A stretch of DNA of 9,015 nt from Alphaproteobacteria bacterium (lineage in GTDB: Bacteria; Pseudomonadota; Alphaproteobacteria; ATCC43930; CGMCC-115725). Below the pieces are notes generated by a model. The model saw only the letters and a list, made by a program, of their open reading frames with translations, had not been told where the DNA came from and made no database searches. The translations under genes and the position numbers were made by a program. Positions within the stretch are counted from its first letter, which is position 1. Each line of letters starts with the position of its first letter. The DNA lies in assembly GCA_005888425.1 (NCBI GenBank), contig VAZF01000275.1:1-9015 (forward strand), given 5' to 3'. Positions 1 through 7,066 of the stretch are shown piece by piece.

Positions 1-161
1 TTGCCGTGAAAGCGAGGCGCGGCGGCAACGGCGCGCGCGACCGCGCCCTGTGTCGCCTCGTCGAGGCGGCGGGCCGGCCCGGTCAGCGCCCGGTCTTCCC
101 AGACGCCGACCACGACGGCGCCCGATTGCGGCAGCGAAAACTCGGCGAAACGGATGTCCAT
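1..161 (-). CDS. pepA: Leucyl aminopeptidase (cytosol aminopeptidase), N-terminal part only
   Basis: The gene runs off the left edge, so only about the first 53 residues are visible. They begin MDIRFAEFSLPQSGAVVVG and continue into a stretch with TGPARRLDEATQGAVARA, which matches the start of the N-terminal regulatory domain of M17 leucyl aminopeptidases. The metal-binding catalytic domain lies outside the window. The family removes N-terminal residues from peptides in the cytoplasm and uses two divalent metal ions. The ATG at 161-159 is supported by a strong Shine-Dalgarno, AAGGAG (172-167), five bases upstream. The gene is divergent from lptF, as pepA is in E. coli. The identification rests on the N-terminal domain alone, which is the less conserved half, but the divergent lptF neighbour supports it. 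Confidence 0.85.
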   Translation of the reverse strand, partial: MDIRFAEFSLPQSGAVVVGVWEDRALTGPARRLDEATQGAVARAVAAAPRFHG

Positions 162-208
162 TGGGGCTCCTTGGCGGGATTCCTTGGCGGAAACGCTTTT
201 GCCTCGGC

Positions 209-235
209 GCGATAGACGACAGCCCCCGATGTCAA
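209..235 (-). promoter_or_regulatory. Candidate sigma70-type promoter for pepA
   Basis: Read on the minus strand, a perfect -35 hexamer TTGACA (235-230) is followed after 15 bases by TATCGC (214-209), a weak -10. This would place the transcript start near base 202, about 40 bases before the pepA ATG. The spacer is short and the -10 matches consensus only in its first half, so this is a candidate. The -35 overlaps a short direct repeat, GTCAAGTCAA on the plus strand (231-240). Confidence 0.35.
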
Positions 236-292
236 GTCAATGCCGCCGAAAGACAAGGCAGCAATACGGGCTGGGCAAATGCCGCCGGCGGA

Positions 293-457
293 TCAATCGG
301 GGGATCGATCCGTCTTCTCCAATTCGTCGGCCCGCTTGTCCAGCTCATCGGCCATCCGGCGCAGCTGGCTTGAAAGAGGCGTAGGATGGGTGCCGGCGAT
401 CTCGCGCAATCGCTCGGCGCGCTGTCGCAAGAAACGGGCTTCCTGGCGAGAGATCAT
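293..457 (-). CDS. Small helical protein of unknown function (54 aa)
   Basis: I do not recognise a named family. The predicted product is 54 residues, very rich in Arg, Glu, Ala and Leu, and reads as two amphipathic helices: residues about 3-21 (EARFLRQRAERLREIAG) and about 27-48 (SQLRRMADELDKRADELE), with a THPTP turn between them. Short proteins with this 'RAE-LR-A ... L--MA-E-E--A' pattern are common single-gene hypotheticals in alphaproteobacteria. I chose ATG 457 because the helical pattern begins there; the frame stays open to an ATG at 547, but the added residues look like non-coding translation. The ribosome site is weak (GAGCGAG just upstream). It lies between pepA and lptF and could share the divergent regulatory region. 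It could also be a chance ORF. Confidence 0.45.
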   Translation of the reverse strand: MISRQEARFLRQRAERLREIAGTHPTPLSSQLRRMADELDKRADELEKTDRSPD

Positions 458-575
458 ATGCTCGCTCAACGAACTGCGATGCAGGAACAGGGGCGCTCTG
501 CAACAAGTTCTGCCTGAGCGCCGGATGCGCGGCGAATGGCGGCGCAATGCTGTGGCCGGGGCGGGCGGCGGGCCC

Positions 576-581
576 TATGAT
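576..581 (+). promoter_or_regulatory. Candidate -10 element for lptF
   Basis: TATGAT matches the sigma70 -10 consensus at five of six positions and sits in otherwise very GC-rich DNA. It ends nine bases before the chosen lptF ATG at 591, so transcription would begin at or just before the start codon. No good -35 is present 16-18 bases upstream (the bases there are GC-rich, around TGTGGCC). Support is therefore limited to the hexamer and its position. Confidence 0.3.
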
Positions 582-590
582 CCGGCGCTC

Positions 591-1757
591 ATGACCCCGC
601 TCCCGCAGCTCACCACCCTCGACCGCTTCCGTCTGAGCAGCCTCGACCGCTACATCCTGCGGCAATGCCTCAGCGTGACGCTGTTCGTCACGGCAGCGCT
701 GAGCGCGGCGGTGTGGCTTGCGCAATCGCTGCGGCTGGTCGACCTGATCGTGAACCGCGGCCTGGCGGCCGAGGTGTTCCTCTATCTCGCGATGCTGATC
801 CTGCCGCGCTTTATCGACATCGTGTTGCCGATCGGGGCGTTCATCGCCGTCCTCTTCGTCTTCAACAAGCTGACCTCAGAGAGCGAGCTAGTCGTCATGC
901 GCGCCTCGGGGCTGAGCCCGCTGGCGCTGGCGAAGCCGGTCATGATCCTCGCCGGGATCGGCTTTGTCGGGCTGATGAGCCTCTCGGCCTATTTCCTGCC
1001 GGCCTCAAACCGCGAGTTCAAGGACCTGCAGTTCGAGATCCGCAACCGCTTTGTGTCGAGCCTCTTACAGGAAGGGACCTTCACGACGATCTCGGACAAG
1101 CTGACGATCTATATCGGCAGCCGCAACGAGCGGGGCGAGATCAGCGGCGTTCTGATCAATGACGAGCGCGATCCGCAGCAGCCGGTCACGATCTTCGCCG
1201 AGCGCGGCGCCTTCGCCGACACGACGGAGGGCTCGCGCATCATCCTGGTCAACGGCAACCGGCAGCGCTATGAGCGGGCGAGCGGCAAATTGTCGGTCCT
1301 GACCTTCGAGCGCTATACCCTCGATTTGGCGATGCTGCGCGATGCGCCGGTCGTGCGGTTTCGTGAGGCGCAGGAGCGCTTTCTCGGCGAATTGTTCTTC
1401 CCGCCCGGGGATCTCGACGCGACGAACTACCGCAATTTCCTCGTCGAGGGCCACCAGCGGCTTGCGGTGCCGCTATCGATCTTCAGCTTTGTGATCATCC
1501 CCTTGGCCTGCCTGTTGCCGGGCGAATTCAACCGGCGCGGCCAGCTGAAGCGAGTCCTGCTGGCGGTGGTTTTCGCGCTCGTCTTCCAGTCGACCGACCT
1601 CGGCATCAAGAATCTGGCGGCGAGCCATTACGCCGCGATCCCCTTGATGTATGTCATCGACCTCTTGCCGTTGGCGCTGGGGTTTGGAATGCTGCTGTTC
1701 GGTGGCATCCGGTTCGGGTTCTGGCGGCCCGCGGCCGCTGTTGCAGAGCCGGCCTGA
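591..1757 (+). CDS. lptF: LPS export ABC transporter permease LptF
   Basis: LptF is one of the two inner-membrane permease subunits of LptB2FG, which uses ATP hydrolysis by cytoplasmic LptB to extract lipopolysaccharide from the inner membrane and pass it to LptC. The 388 residues fit the YjgP/YjgQ family. Transmembrane helices lie at about 27-46, 62-92 and 113-136; a periplasmic beta-jellyroll domain covers about 140-285; three helices follow at about 292-310, 319-337 and 348-372. The cytoplasmic motif SESELVVMRASGLSP (96-110) is the family's coupling region, and QRLAVPLSIFSFVIIPLACL (289-308) is typical of the C-terminal half. The frame is open far upstream, but homology-like sequence begins at this ATG. 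There is no Shine-Dalgarno before it. lptG follows after 40 bases. Paralogy with LptG could confuse the F/G names; order and motifs favour LptF. Confidence 0.93.
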   Translation: MTPLPQLTTLDRFRLSSLDRYILRQCLSVTLFVTAALSAAVWLAQSLRLVDLIVNRGLAAEVFLYLAMLILPRFIDIVLPIGAFIAVLFVFNKLTSESELVVMRASGLSPLALAKPVMILAGIGFVGLMSLSAYFLPASNREFKDLQFEIRNRFVSSLLQEGTFTTISDKLTIYIGSRNERGEISGVLINDERDPQQPVTIFAERGAFADTTEGSRIILVNGNRQRYERASGKLSVLTFERYTLDLAMLRDAPVVRFREAQERFLGELFFPPGDLDATNYRNFLVEGHQRLAVPLSIFSFVIIPLACLLPGEFNRRGQLKRVLLAVVFALVFQSTDLGIKNLAASHYAAIPLMYVIDLLPLALGFGMLLFGGIRFGFWRPAAAVAEPA

Positions 1758-1797
1758 CCGCCGGAGGGCGCCGCCGAGGCGGCAGGGGACAGGGGGA

Positions 1798-2904
1798 GTG
1801 TCGGTGCAGGTCGCGCGGATCCTGTCTGCCTATATCGCGCGCCAGTTCTTTACATGGTTCGCGGGGGTGTTCGGCACGATGGTCGCCGTCACCTTTCTGC
1901 TCGACTATCTCGAACTGCTACGCCGCGCCGGCGGGCGGGCGCAGGCGGGCTGGGGCATCCTCCTGGAGATGGCGGCCTTGAAGATGCCGCACACCGCGCA
2001 GGAGGTCATGCCCTTCGCGATCCTGTTCGGGACGATGCTCGCCTTTTGGCGGCTGACCCGCAGCAACGAGCTGATCGTAGCGCGCGCCTCCGGGGTCTCG
2101 GTATGGCAGTTCCTGACGCCGGCGGTGCTCGTCGCGCTGGTCGTCGGGGTGGCCGCGGTCACCGTGTTCAACCCGATCGCATCGGCGATGGAGGGGCGCT
2201 ACGAGAAGCTCGACAACCGCATCCTGCGGCAGGCTGGCGATCCGATGGCCCTATCGCGGGGCGGGCTGTGGCTGCGGCAGAGCGACGCCGCGGACGGACA
2301 GATCCTGATGCATGGCGAAAAACACACGGCGTCCGACCTGCTGCTGCTCAATGGGGTCACGGTGTTTTTTATCGACCGGCTGATGACGTTCACCTCGCGC
2401 ATCGAGGCGAAATCGGCGCGGCTCGAAAATGGTTTCTGGGTTCTCGAGGACGGGCAGCGCTTCCAGCCAGACGAGACGCCGGAGCGCTTTGACCTGTTGC
2501 GGCTGCCGACCAAGCTGACGACGGCCAAGATCGAAGAAAGCCTCGCCTCGCCCGACACGATGTCGTTCTGGGATTTGCCGGGCTTTATCGGACTGCTGGA
2601 GCAATCCGGGTTTTCCGCCGAGCGGCACCGGCTGCATTTCAACGTGCTGCTGGCGCGCCCTTTCCTGTTCTGCGCGATGGTGCTCGTGGCGGCGACCTTC
2701 AGCCTCAGGATGCAGCGGCGTGGCGGCGCGACGATGATGATCGTCAGCGGCGTCGCAGCCGGGTTTCTCCTCTATTTCCTGTCCGATGTCGTCTTTGCGC
2801 TCGGGCTGTCGGCGAAAATCCCGGTCCTGCTCGCCGCCTGGACACCGACCGCCGTCAGCCTGACATTCGGCGCCTCGATGCTGCTGCACCTCGAGGACGG
2901 ATGA
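1798..2904 (+). CDS. lptG: LPS export ABC transporter permease LptG
   Basis: This is the partner of LptF in the LptB2FG transporter. The product is 368 residues with the same architecture: membrane helices at about 16-36, 60-85 and 105-127, a periplasmic jellyroll at about 130-255, and C-terminal helices at about 283-303, 311-333 and 340-364. The RSNELIVARASGVSVWQF motif (88-105) is the coupling region, and SFWDLPGFIGLLEQSGFS (256-273) followed by a charged stretch and NVLLARPF matches LptG. The start is a GTG. Two in-frame GTG codons, at 1798 and 1804, each have a purine-rich ribosome site: AGGGGA (1784-1789) eight bases before the first, and AGGGGGAG (1791-1798) five bases before the second. 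The N-terminus is therefore uncertain by two residues. The 40-bp gap after lptF implies co-transcription. Confidence 0.92.
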   Translation: MSVQVARILSAYIARQFFTWFAGVFGTMVAVTFLLDYLELLRRAGGRAQAGWGILLEMAALKMPHTAQEVMPFAILFGTMLAFWRLTRSNELIVARASGVSVWQFLTPAVLVALVVGVAAVTVFNPIASAMEGRYEKLDNRILRQAGDPMALSRGGLWLRQSDAADGQILMHGEKHTASDLLLLNGVTVFFIDRLMTFTSRIEAKSARLENGFWVLEDGQRFQPDETPERFDLLRLPTKLTTAKIEESLASPDTMSFWDLPGFIGLLEQSGFSAERHRLHFNVLLARPFLFCAMVLVAATFSLRMQRRGGATMMIVSGVAAGFLLYFLSDVVFALGLSAKIPVLLAAWTPTAVSLTFGASMLLHLEDG

Positions 2905-3055
2905 CCGCGCCCGCCGCCATAACGCTATCGTTTGACACCGCGACCCAAGGACATTCCTCGATAGGTTCAGGCACGTTTTAAGCAAATCTCAAGCGAACTT
3001 CACCGAGGGCTGAACGCGACGGATGACAGGTTCCCCCAAACCTGCAGGACGCCCG

Positions 3056-5386
3056 ATGCGGATAGGGCGCGCCATTCTGTTGCTGGCGGGCGCGGTCGTC
3101 GCATGGCTCTGCGCCGCCGCCCCTGCGGCTGCCCAGTTTTCGGCCGGCGGTCACCGGGAGCGTGGCGCGCCGGTCTTGTTCCAGGCCGACGAGGTGCAAT
3201 ACGACGACCAGCTCGGCCTCACAATCGCCAAGGGCCATGTCGAGATCTCGCAAGGCGGAGAAGTCCTGTTGGCCGACCAGGTCGGCTATAACCAGCGCAC
3301 CGACACAATCACCGCCTCGGGGCATGTCAGCCTGCTGAGCCCGACCGGCGAGATCGTCTTCTCCGATTTCATCGAGCTGCGCGACTCGATGAACAACGCC
3401 TTCGCGCAGAACGTGCGGATGCTGCTCGCCGACCGGTCGCGGCTCGCGGCCAACACCGCGCGGCGGATCGCCGGCAACCGCACCGAACTCCGGCGCGGCA
3501 TCTACTCACCCTGCGACCTCTGTCGCGACAATCCGTCGGCGCCGCCGGCCTGGCAATTGAAGGCGCGGGAGATCAGCGACGACAAGGAATACAAGCTGTT
3601 GGAGTTCCGCGATGTTGTCATGGAGATCGACGGCTGGCCGGTATTCTACGCGCCCTATATGTCGCAGCCCGAGCCGGGGGTGAAACGCGCCAGCGGCTTT
3701 CTGATGCCGAGCTTCGGCAATTCGAACACCAACGGGTTTCATTTCGGCCTGCCGTATTTCTGGGCCATCGATGTCGACAAGGATTTGACATTGGGGCCGC
3801 GGTTCTACAGCCGGGCGGGCCCGCTGCTCGCCGCCGAATACCGCCAGCGTTTTGGCAATGGCGTCCTCGATGCGCTCGGCAGCCTCAACTACAGCAATGT
3901 CGGCGCGAATGGCGACACCAGCATCGACCATCAGTTGCGCGGCCACGTCAACGCATCCGGTGTCTGGGATCTCGACCCGACCTATCGGACCGGCTTCCAG
4001 GTGCAGCGCGTCTCCGACCAGACCTACCTCCTGCGCTTCGGCTTCGGGGTGCCGCTGCTCAACGCGATGATCAGCCGCGCCTATCTCGAAGGCTTCCAGC
4101 CGAACGCGATGACCGACGTCAACGGTTATATGTTCCAGCCGCTGACGCCGGGGCTCGGCGACTCGACACAGCCGATCGTCATGCCGGTCGCCAACCGTTA
4201 CTGGGTCAGCGAGCCCGATAGCTGGGGCGGAAGGTGGCGGCTCAACGCCAACCTCCTGAACATCGTCCGGGAGGTCGGCACGCAGACCCGGCGACTGTCA
4301 CTCGGCAGCGTCTACGACAAGAGCTTCCGCGACGGCATCGGCGGGCAGTACCGGTTTACCGCAAGCCTGCGTGGCGACGCCTATTCGGTCAACGATCTGA
4401 GCAACAAATCGAACCCCGAGCTGCCGAGCAGCTTCTTCTCGCAGACCGGCATGCCGCCGCTCAGCCCGATCAGCTACAACTTCCTGACCGGGCGCGCCTT
4501 CCCGCAGCTCGGCATGACCTGGAGCTATCCGCTCGTTCATCGCAGCGACGACATCACCGCGACGATCGAGCCGATGACCGGCGTCTTCGCCGGGCCGGCG
4601 GGCGGCAACCAGCGCCGCATCCCAAACGAGGACAGCCTCGGGTTCGAGTTCCGGGACTCAGACCTGTTCCGCCCCGACCGGCTCGCCGGGTATGACGTGC
4701 TGGATACCGGGCAGCGGGTCGATTACGGGCTGAAGCTCGGCGTCTATCACAAGGATACCGGCAATTACCGGGTCCTGGTCGGGCAGAGCTATCGCGCCCA
4801 GGTCAACCCGTTTCTGCCGCCGGGCTCCGGCGCGGAGACGCGGCTGTCGGATGTCGTGGGACGCGTCGTGATGTCGCCGAGCTCTTATCTCGATCTGGTC
4901 TACCGCTTCCGGTTGTCCAAAAGCGATTTGAGCAACAAAGCCAGCGAGGTCGGCATCAATGCCGGACCGCAGAGCCTGCGGGTCGGGGCCAATTTCCTGC
5001 TGCTCGCGCCGCAGCAGCAGAGCGAACTGGTGACCAACCCGATCGGGCAGAGCATCCTGTTCGGCAAGCGCGAGCAGATCACGTTCAGTACGGTGGCGAA
5101 GCTGACCCGCTACTGGTCCCTGACCGGCAGCGAGACCTTGAACCTGTCGAACTCGACAAATTTCGTCAACGGCATCCCGACCCCGCAATCGAACAATACG
5201 AGCCTTTATGCGACGGTGGCCGGGATATATCAGGACGAATGCATGGCCTTCATCGCCTCGGTGACGCAGTCGGGGATCCGCAGCGGCGATGTGACACCCG
5301 GCATCTCGGTCATGTTCAGCATCGTCTTCAAGAATCTCGGCGAGATCGGCGGAACCGTGCTGTCGACGCAAGGCAGTCTGTTGTAG
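3056..5386 (+). CDS. lptD: LPS-assembly outer-membrane protein LptD
   Basis: LptD forms the outer-membrane beta-barrel that, with the lipoprotein LptE, inserts LPS into the outer leaflet. From ATG 3056 the product is 776 residues, close to the 784 of E. coli. Residues 1-26 are a signal peptide (RIGRAILLLAGAVVAWL then APAAAQ). Residues about 40-150 form the OstA/LptA-like jellyroll, with ADEVQYDDQLGLTIAKGHVE and later repeats of the same strand pattern. The conserved YSPCDLC element (Cys153, Cys156) marks entry to the barrel domain, which continues as beta-strands to the C-terminus. DGWPVFYAPYMS and KRASGFLMPSFG are family motifs. ATG 3056 has AGGA (3046-3049) six bases upstream; an in-frame ATG at 3023 would add 11 residues but has a poorer ribosome site. 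The mature protein has three cysteines (153, 156, 729). Confidence 0.95.
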   Translation: MRIGRAILLLAGAVVAWLCAAAPAAAQFSAGGHRERGAPVLFQADEVQYDDQLGLTIAKGHVEISQGGEVLLADQVGYNQRTDTITASGHVSLLSPTGEIVFSDFIELRDSMNNAFAQNVRMLLADRSRLAANTARRIAGNRTELRRGIYSPCDLCRDNPSAPPAWQLKAREISDDKEYKLLEFRDVVMEIDGWPVFYAPYMSQPEPGVKRASGFLMPSFGNSNTNGFHFGLPYFWAIDVDKDLTLGPRFYSRAGPLLAAEYRQRFGNGVLDALGSLNYSNVGANGDTSIDHQLRGHVNASGVWDLDPTYRTGFQVQRVSDQTYLLRFGFGVPLLNAMISRAYLEGFQPNAMTDVNGYMFQPLTPGLGDSTQPIVMPVANRYWVSEPDSWGGRWRLNANLLNIVREVGTQTRRLSLGSVYDKSFRDGIGGQYRFTASLRGDAYSVNDLSNKSNPELPSSFFSQTGMPPLSPISYNFLTGRAFPQLGMTWSYPLVHRSDDITATIEPMTGVFAGPAGGNQRRIPNEDSLGFEFRDSDLFRPDRLAGYDVLDTGQRVDYGLKLGVYHKDTGNYRVLVGQSYRAQVNPFLPPGSGAETRLSDVVGRVVMSPSSYLDLVYRFRLSKSDLSNKASEVGINAGPQSLRVGANFLLLAPQQQSELVTNPIGQSILFGKREQITFSTVAKLTRYWSLTGSETLNLSNSTNFVNGIPTPQSNNTSLYATVAGIYQDECMAFIASVTQSGIRSGDVTPGISVMFSIVFKNLGEIGGTVLSTQGSLL

Positions 5387-5815
5387 CGGTCCCAATCACC
5401 TGACGAAGGCGAGCCGCGAGCGCACCGAGCGGGCGGCCATCGCAGCAAGGCGCGAGCGGCTGGCTCGGCGCTCGGCCATTGCGGCTTCGGTCATCCCGGC
5501 AGAGGCGGTCCGCGCTGGACGCGGCCGCGGATGAACGCTGCGGCGGCGGGCGAGGCGCGGCGGGATCACGGTTGCGGCAGGGTCAACGCCGCGGCGATCA
5601 TTACTGCGAGAAAGATAACCAGCGGAACCGAGATCAAGAACCAATCGTCCTACGGCATCAGAATCCCCCCAAACCGAAAGTCGAACATGTGAAGGCTATT
5701 GGTTAATACTTGGCTAAACTCGCGGTAGAAAGAAAGCGCGCAGTTTTCCAGGCACTCCGCGGACGCGTAGGCAGCAGGGCACTGACACCAAAAAGCGAAG
5801 GGTGTAGGGTGCCAC
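5387..5815. other. Gene-poor gap between lptD and surA
   Basis: These 429 bases contain no plus-strand gene that I can support. Bases 5400-5570 are GC-rich with several short inverted repeats, such as CGAGCG/CGCTCG near 5453-5475, but no stem followed by a T-run, so I call no terminator. Bases 5566-5688 hold an interrupted micro-ORF on the minus strand, listed separately. Bases 5690-5735 are the most AT-rich spot in the window (around GGTTAATACTTGGCTAAACT) and are the likeliest place for a surA promoter, although I cannot match a clean -35/-10 pair. In E. coli surA follows lptD closely, so the gap suggests separate expression here. Confidence 0.5.
5566..5688 (-). pseudogene. Interrupted micro-ORF encoding a single transmembrane helix
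   Basis: Read on the minus strand from ATG 5688, the frame gives MFDFRFGGILMP, then a TAG stop (5652-5650), then DDWFLISVPLVIFLAVMIAA followed by ALTLPQP and a TGA at 5568-5566. The part after the TAG is a near-ideal 20-22 residue membrane helix with acidic residues before it. A second in-frame ATG (5658) has a strong GGGGGGA (5670-5664) five bases upstream, but meets the TAG after one more codon. A TTG at 5637 could start a 23-residue hydrophobic peptide, with AGGA (5651-5648) upstream. I do not recognise the family. It may be a broken small membrane-protein gene, a sequencing error, a start-stop regulatory element, or chance. Confidence 0.3.
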
Positions 5816-7066
5816 GTGGGGGTCGCCGAAGGGGGTGGTTGTCGATGGTCTTGCGTTCGCTCTGCGCCGGCGCCCAGCATTGCGGCGGTCGTCAACGACG
5901 ATGTGATCTCGTTTTACGATCTCGCCTCGCGGGCGCGGATGGTGCTGATTTCGTCGAATATTCCTGACACGCCGGAGAATCGTCAGCGAATCGTTCCGCA
6001 GGTGTTGCGCTCGCTGATCGACGAGAAACTGGAGTTGCAGGAGGCCAAGCGGCAGAACGTGACAGTCACCGAAGAGGAGATGAAGAAGGGGATCGAGCAG
6101 CTCGAAAAGCAGAACAACATGCGGCCCGGGCAGCTTGACGAGTTCCTGAAAGTGCGCGGCATCGAGCGCGCCGCCATCGTCGATCAGCTGACGGCCTCTC
6201 TCCTCTGGGCGAAGCTGGTGAAGCGGCAGGCGGCGCAGGGGCTGACGATTTCCGACGACGAGATCGACGACGCGCTGAAGCGGCTCAAGGAGCACGCCGG
6301 CGAGCCGCAAAGCCGGGTGGGCGAGATCTTCCTTGCGATCGACAACCCGGCGCAAGAAGACCAGGTGCGCCAACTCGCCGACCGGCTCACCGCGCAGATG
6401 AAGCAGGGCGCGCGATTCTCGGCCGTGGCGCGGCAGTTCTCGCAAGCGGCCTCGGCAGCGGTCGGCGGCGATATCGGCTATATGCGGCCCGACCAGCTGC
6501 CGCCCGAGCTTGGCAAGGTGGTAGCGACGCTGAAACCCGGCGAATTGTCGTCGCCGATCCGAAGCGGCGGCGGCTATTACCTGCTGCTCGTGCTCGACCG
6601 CAAACTCGGCGCCGGCAGCTCCGAGCAGGAGCCGATTTACGACATCGTGCAGGTCGTGTTCGCGTTTCCACCGAAGGCGAACGAGGCGGCGAAGCACGCC
6701 GCACTGGCCGAGGCGGCGTCGGTGCGCGGCCAAGCCAAGGACTGCCCGTCGATGCTGAAAATCGGCCACGAGAAGGCGCCGCAATTGTCGAGCCAGGGCA
6801 AATTGGCGGCGAGCCAGATCGCGCCCGAGATGCGCAAGGTTATCGAGGCGATGCCGACCGGACAGGTATCGCAGCCGATCGTCCAGAAGAACGGCGTCGG
6901 CGTTATCATGATCTGCGACAAGTCGACCGGCAAGAGCCCGACCGGGGTGACCCGCGAGGAGGTCGCCGATACGCTATTGCGCCAGCGCCTCGACACGATG
7001 TCGCGCCGCTATATGCGCGACCTCCGGCGCACCGCCTATGTCGATGTGAGGGCGGGCGGCGCATGA
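5816..7066 (+). CDS. surA: Periplasmic chaperone and peptidyl-prolyl isomerase SurA
   Basis: SurA escorts unfolded outer-membrane beta-barrel proteins across the periplasm to the BAM complex. The 416 residues from GTG 5816 show the SurA N-terminal core from residue 21 (SIAAVVNDDVISFYDLASRA) through a helical region to about 160. A parvulin-type isomerase domain follows at about 165-263, with FSAVARQFSQAASAAVGGDIG (201-221), LKPGELSSPIRSGGGYYLLL and DRK. A second, degenerate parvulin-like segment covers about 277-370 (GQVSQPIVQKNGVGVIMICD). The C-terminal RRYMRDLRRTAYVDVR is typical. GTG 5816 has TAGGG (5805-5809) six bases upstream and is the only upstream start in frame. The 20 residues before the conserved core have no hydrophobic stretch, so the expected signal peptide is missing in this frame (see findings). 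The stop overlaps the pdxA start in ATGA. Confidence 0.88.
   Translation: MGVAEGGGCRWSCVRSAPAPSIAAVVNDDVISFYDLASRARMVLISSNIPDTPENRQRIVPQVLRSLIDEKLELQEAKRQNVTVTEEEMKKGIEQLEKQNNMRPGQLDEFLKVRGIERAAIVDQLTASLLWAKLVKRQAAQGLTISDDEIDDALKRLKEHAGEPQSRVGEIFLAIDNPAQEDQVRQLADRLTAQMKQGARFSAVARQFSQAASAAVGGDIGYMRPDQLPPELGKVVATLKPGELSSPIRSGGGYYLLLVLDRKLGAGSSEQEPIYDIVQVVFAFPPKANEAAKHAALAEAASVRGQAKDCPSMLKIGHEKAPQLSSQGKLAASQIAPEMRKVIEAMPTGQVSQPIVQKNGVGVIMICDKSTGKSPTGVTREEVADTLLRQRLDTMSRRYMRDLRRTAYVDVRAGGA

Noticed and set aside
2932..2937. A perfect TTGACA -35 hexamer in the 151-bp lptG-lptD gap, a possible lptD promoter
   Set aside because: No acceptable -10 lies 15-19 bases downstream (the sequence there is TTCCTCGAT). 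The gap is long enough for a promoter, but this hexamer alone is not sufficient evidence. No GGAAC-type extracytoplasmic sigma site was seen either.
3023..3055. Upstream ATG 3023 as the lptD start
   Set aside because: It is in frame and possible, but its ribosome site (GAGGG at 3005-3009) is 13 bases away. ATG 3056 has AGGA at six bases and begins a compact signal peptide directly.
4658..5395. A 245-codon open frame on the minus strand opposite the 3' end of lptD
   Set aside because: It is a shadow of the LptD barrel sequence, with no domain or ribosome site.
5387..5480. A rho-independent terminator after lptD
   Set aside because: Short GC-rich inverted repeats are present, but none is followed by a run of T.
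5396..5644. An 82-codon minus-strand frame in the lptD-surA gap
   Set aside because: Its product is Arg/Ala/Ser-rich with no pattern of a folded protein. It overlaps the micro-ORF in a different frame, and the micro-ORF has the clearer signal.
5714..6784. A 356-codon open frame on the minus strand opposite surA
   Set aside because: It lies antisense to a clear SurA coding sequence, its product is Arg/His/Leu-rich with no recognisable motif, and long antisense frames are expected in DNA this GC-rich.
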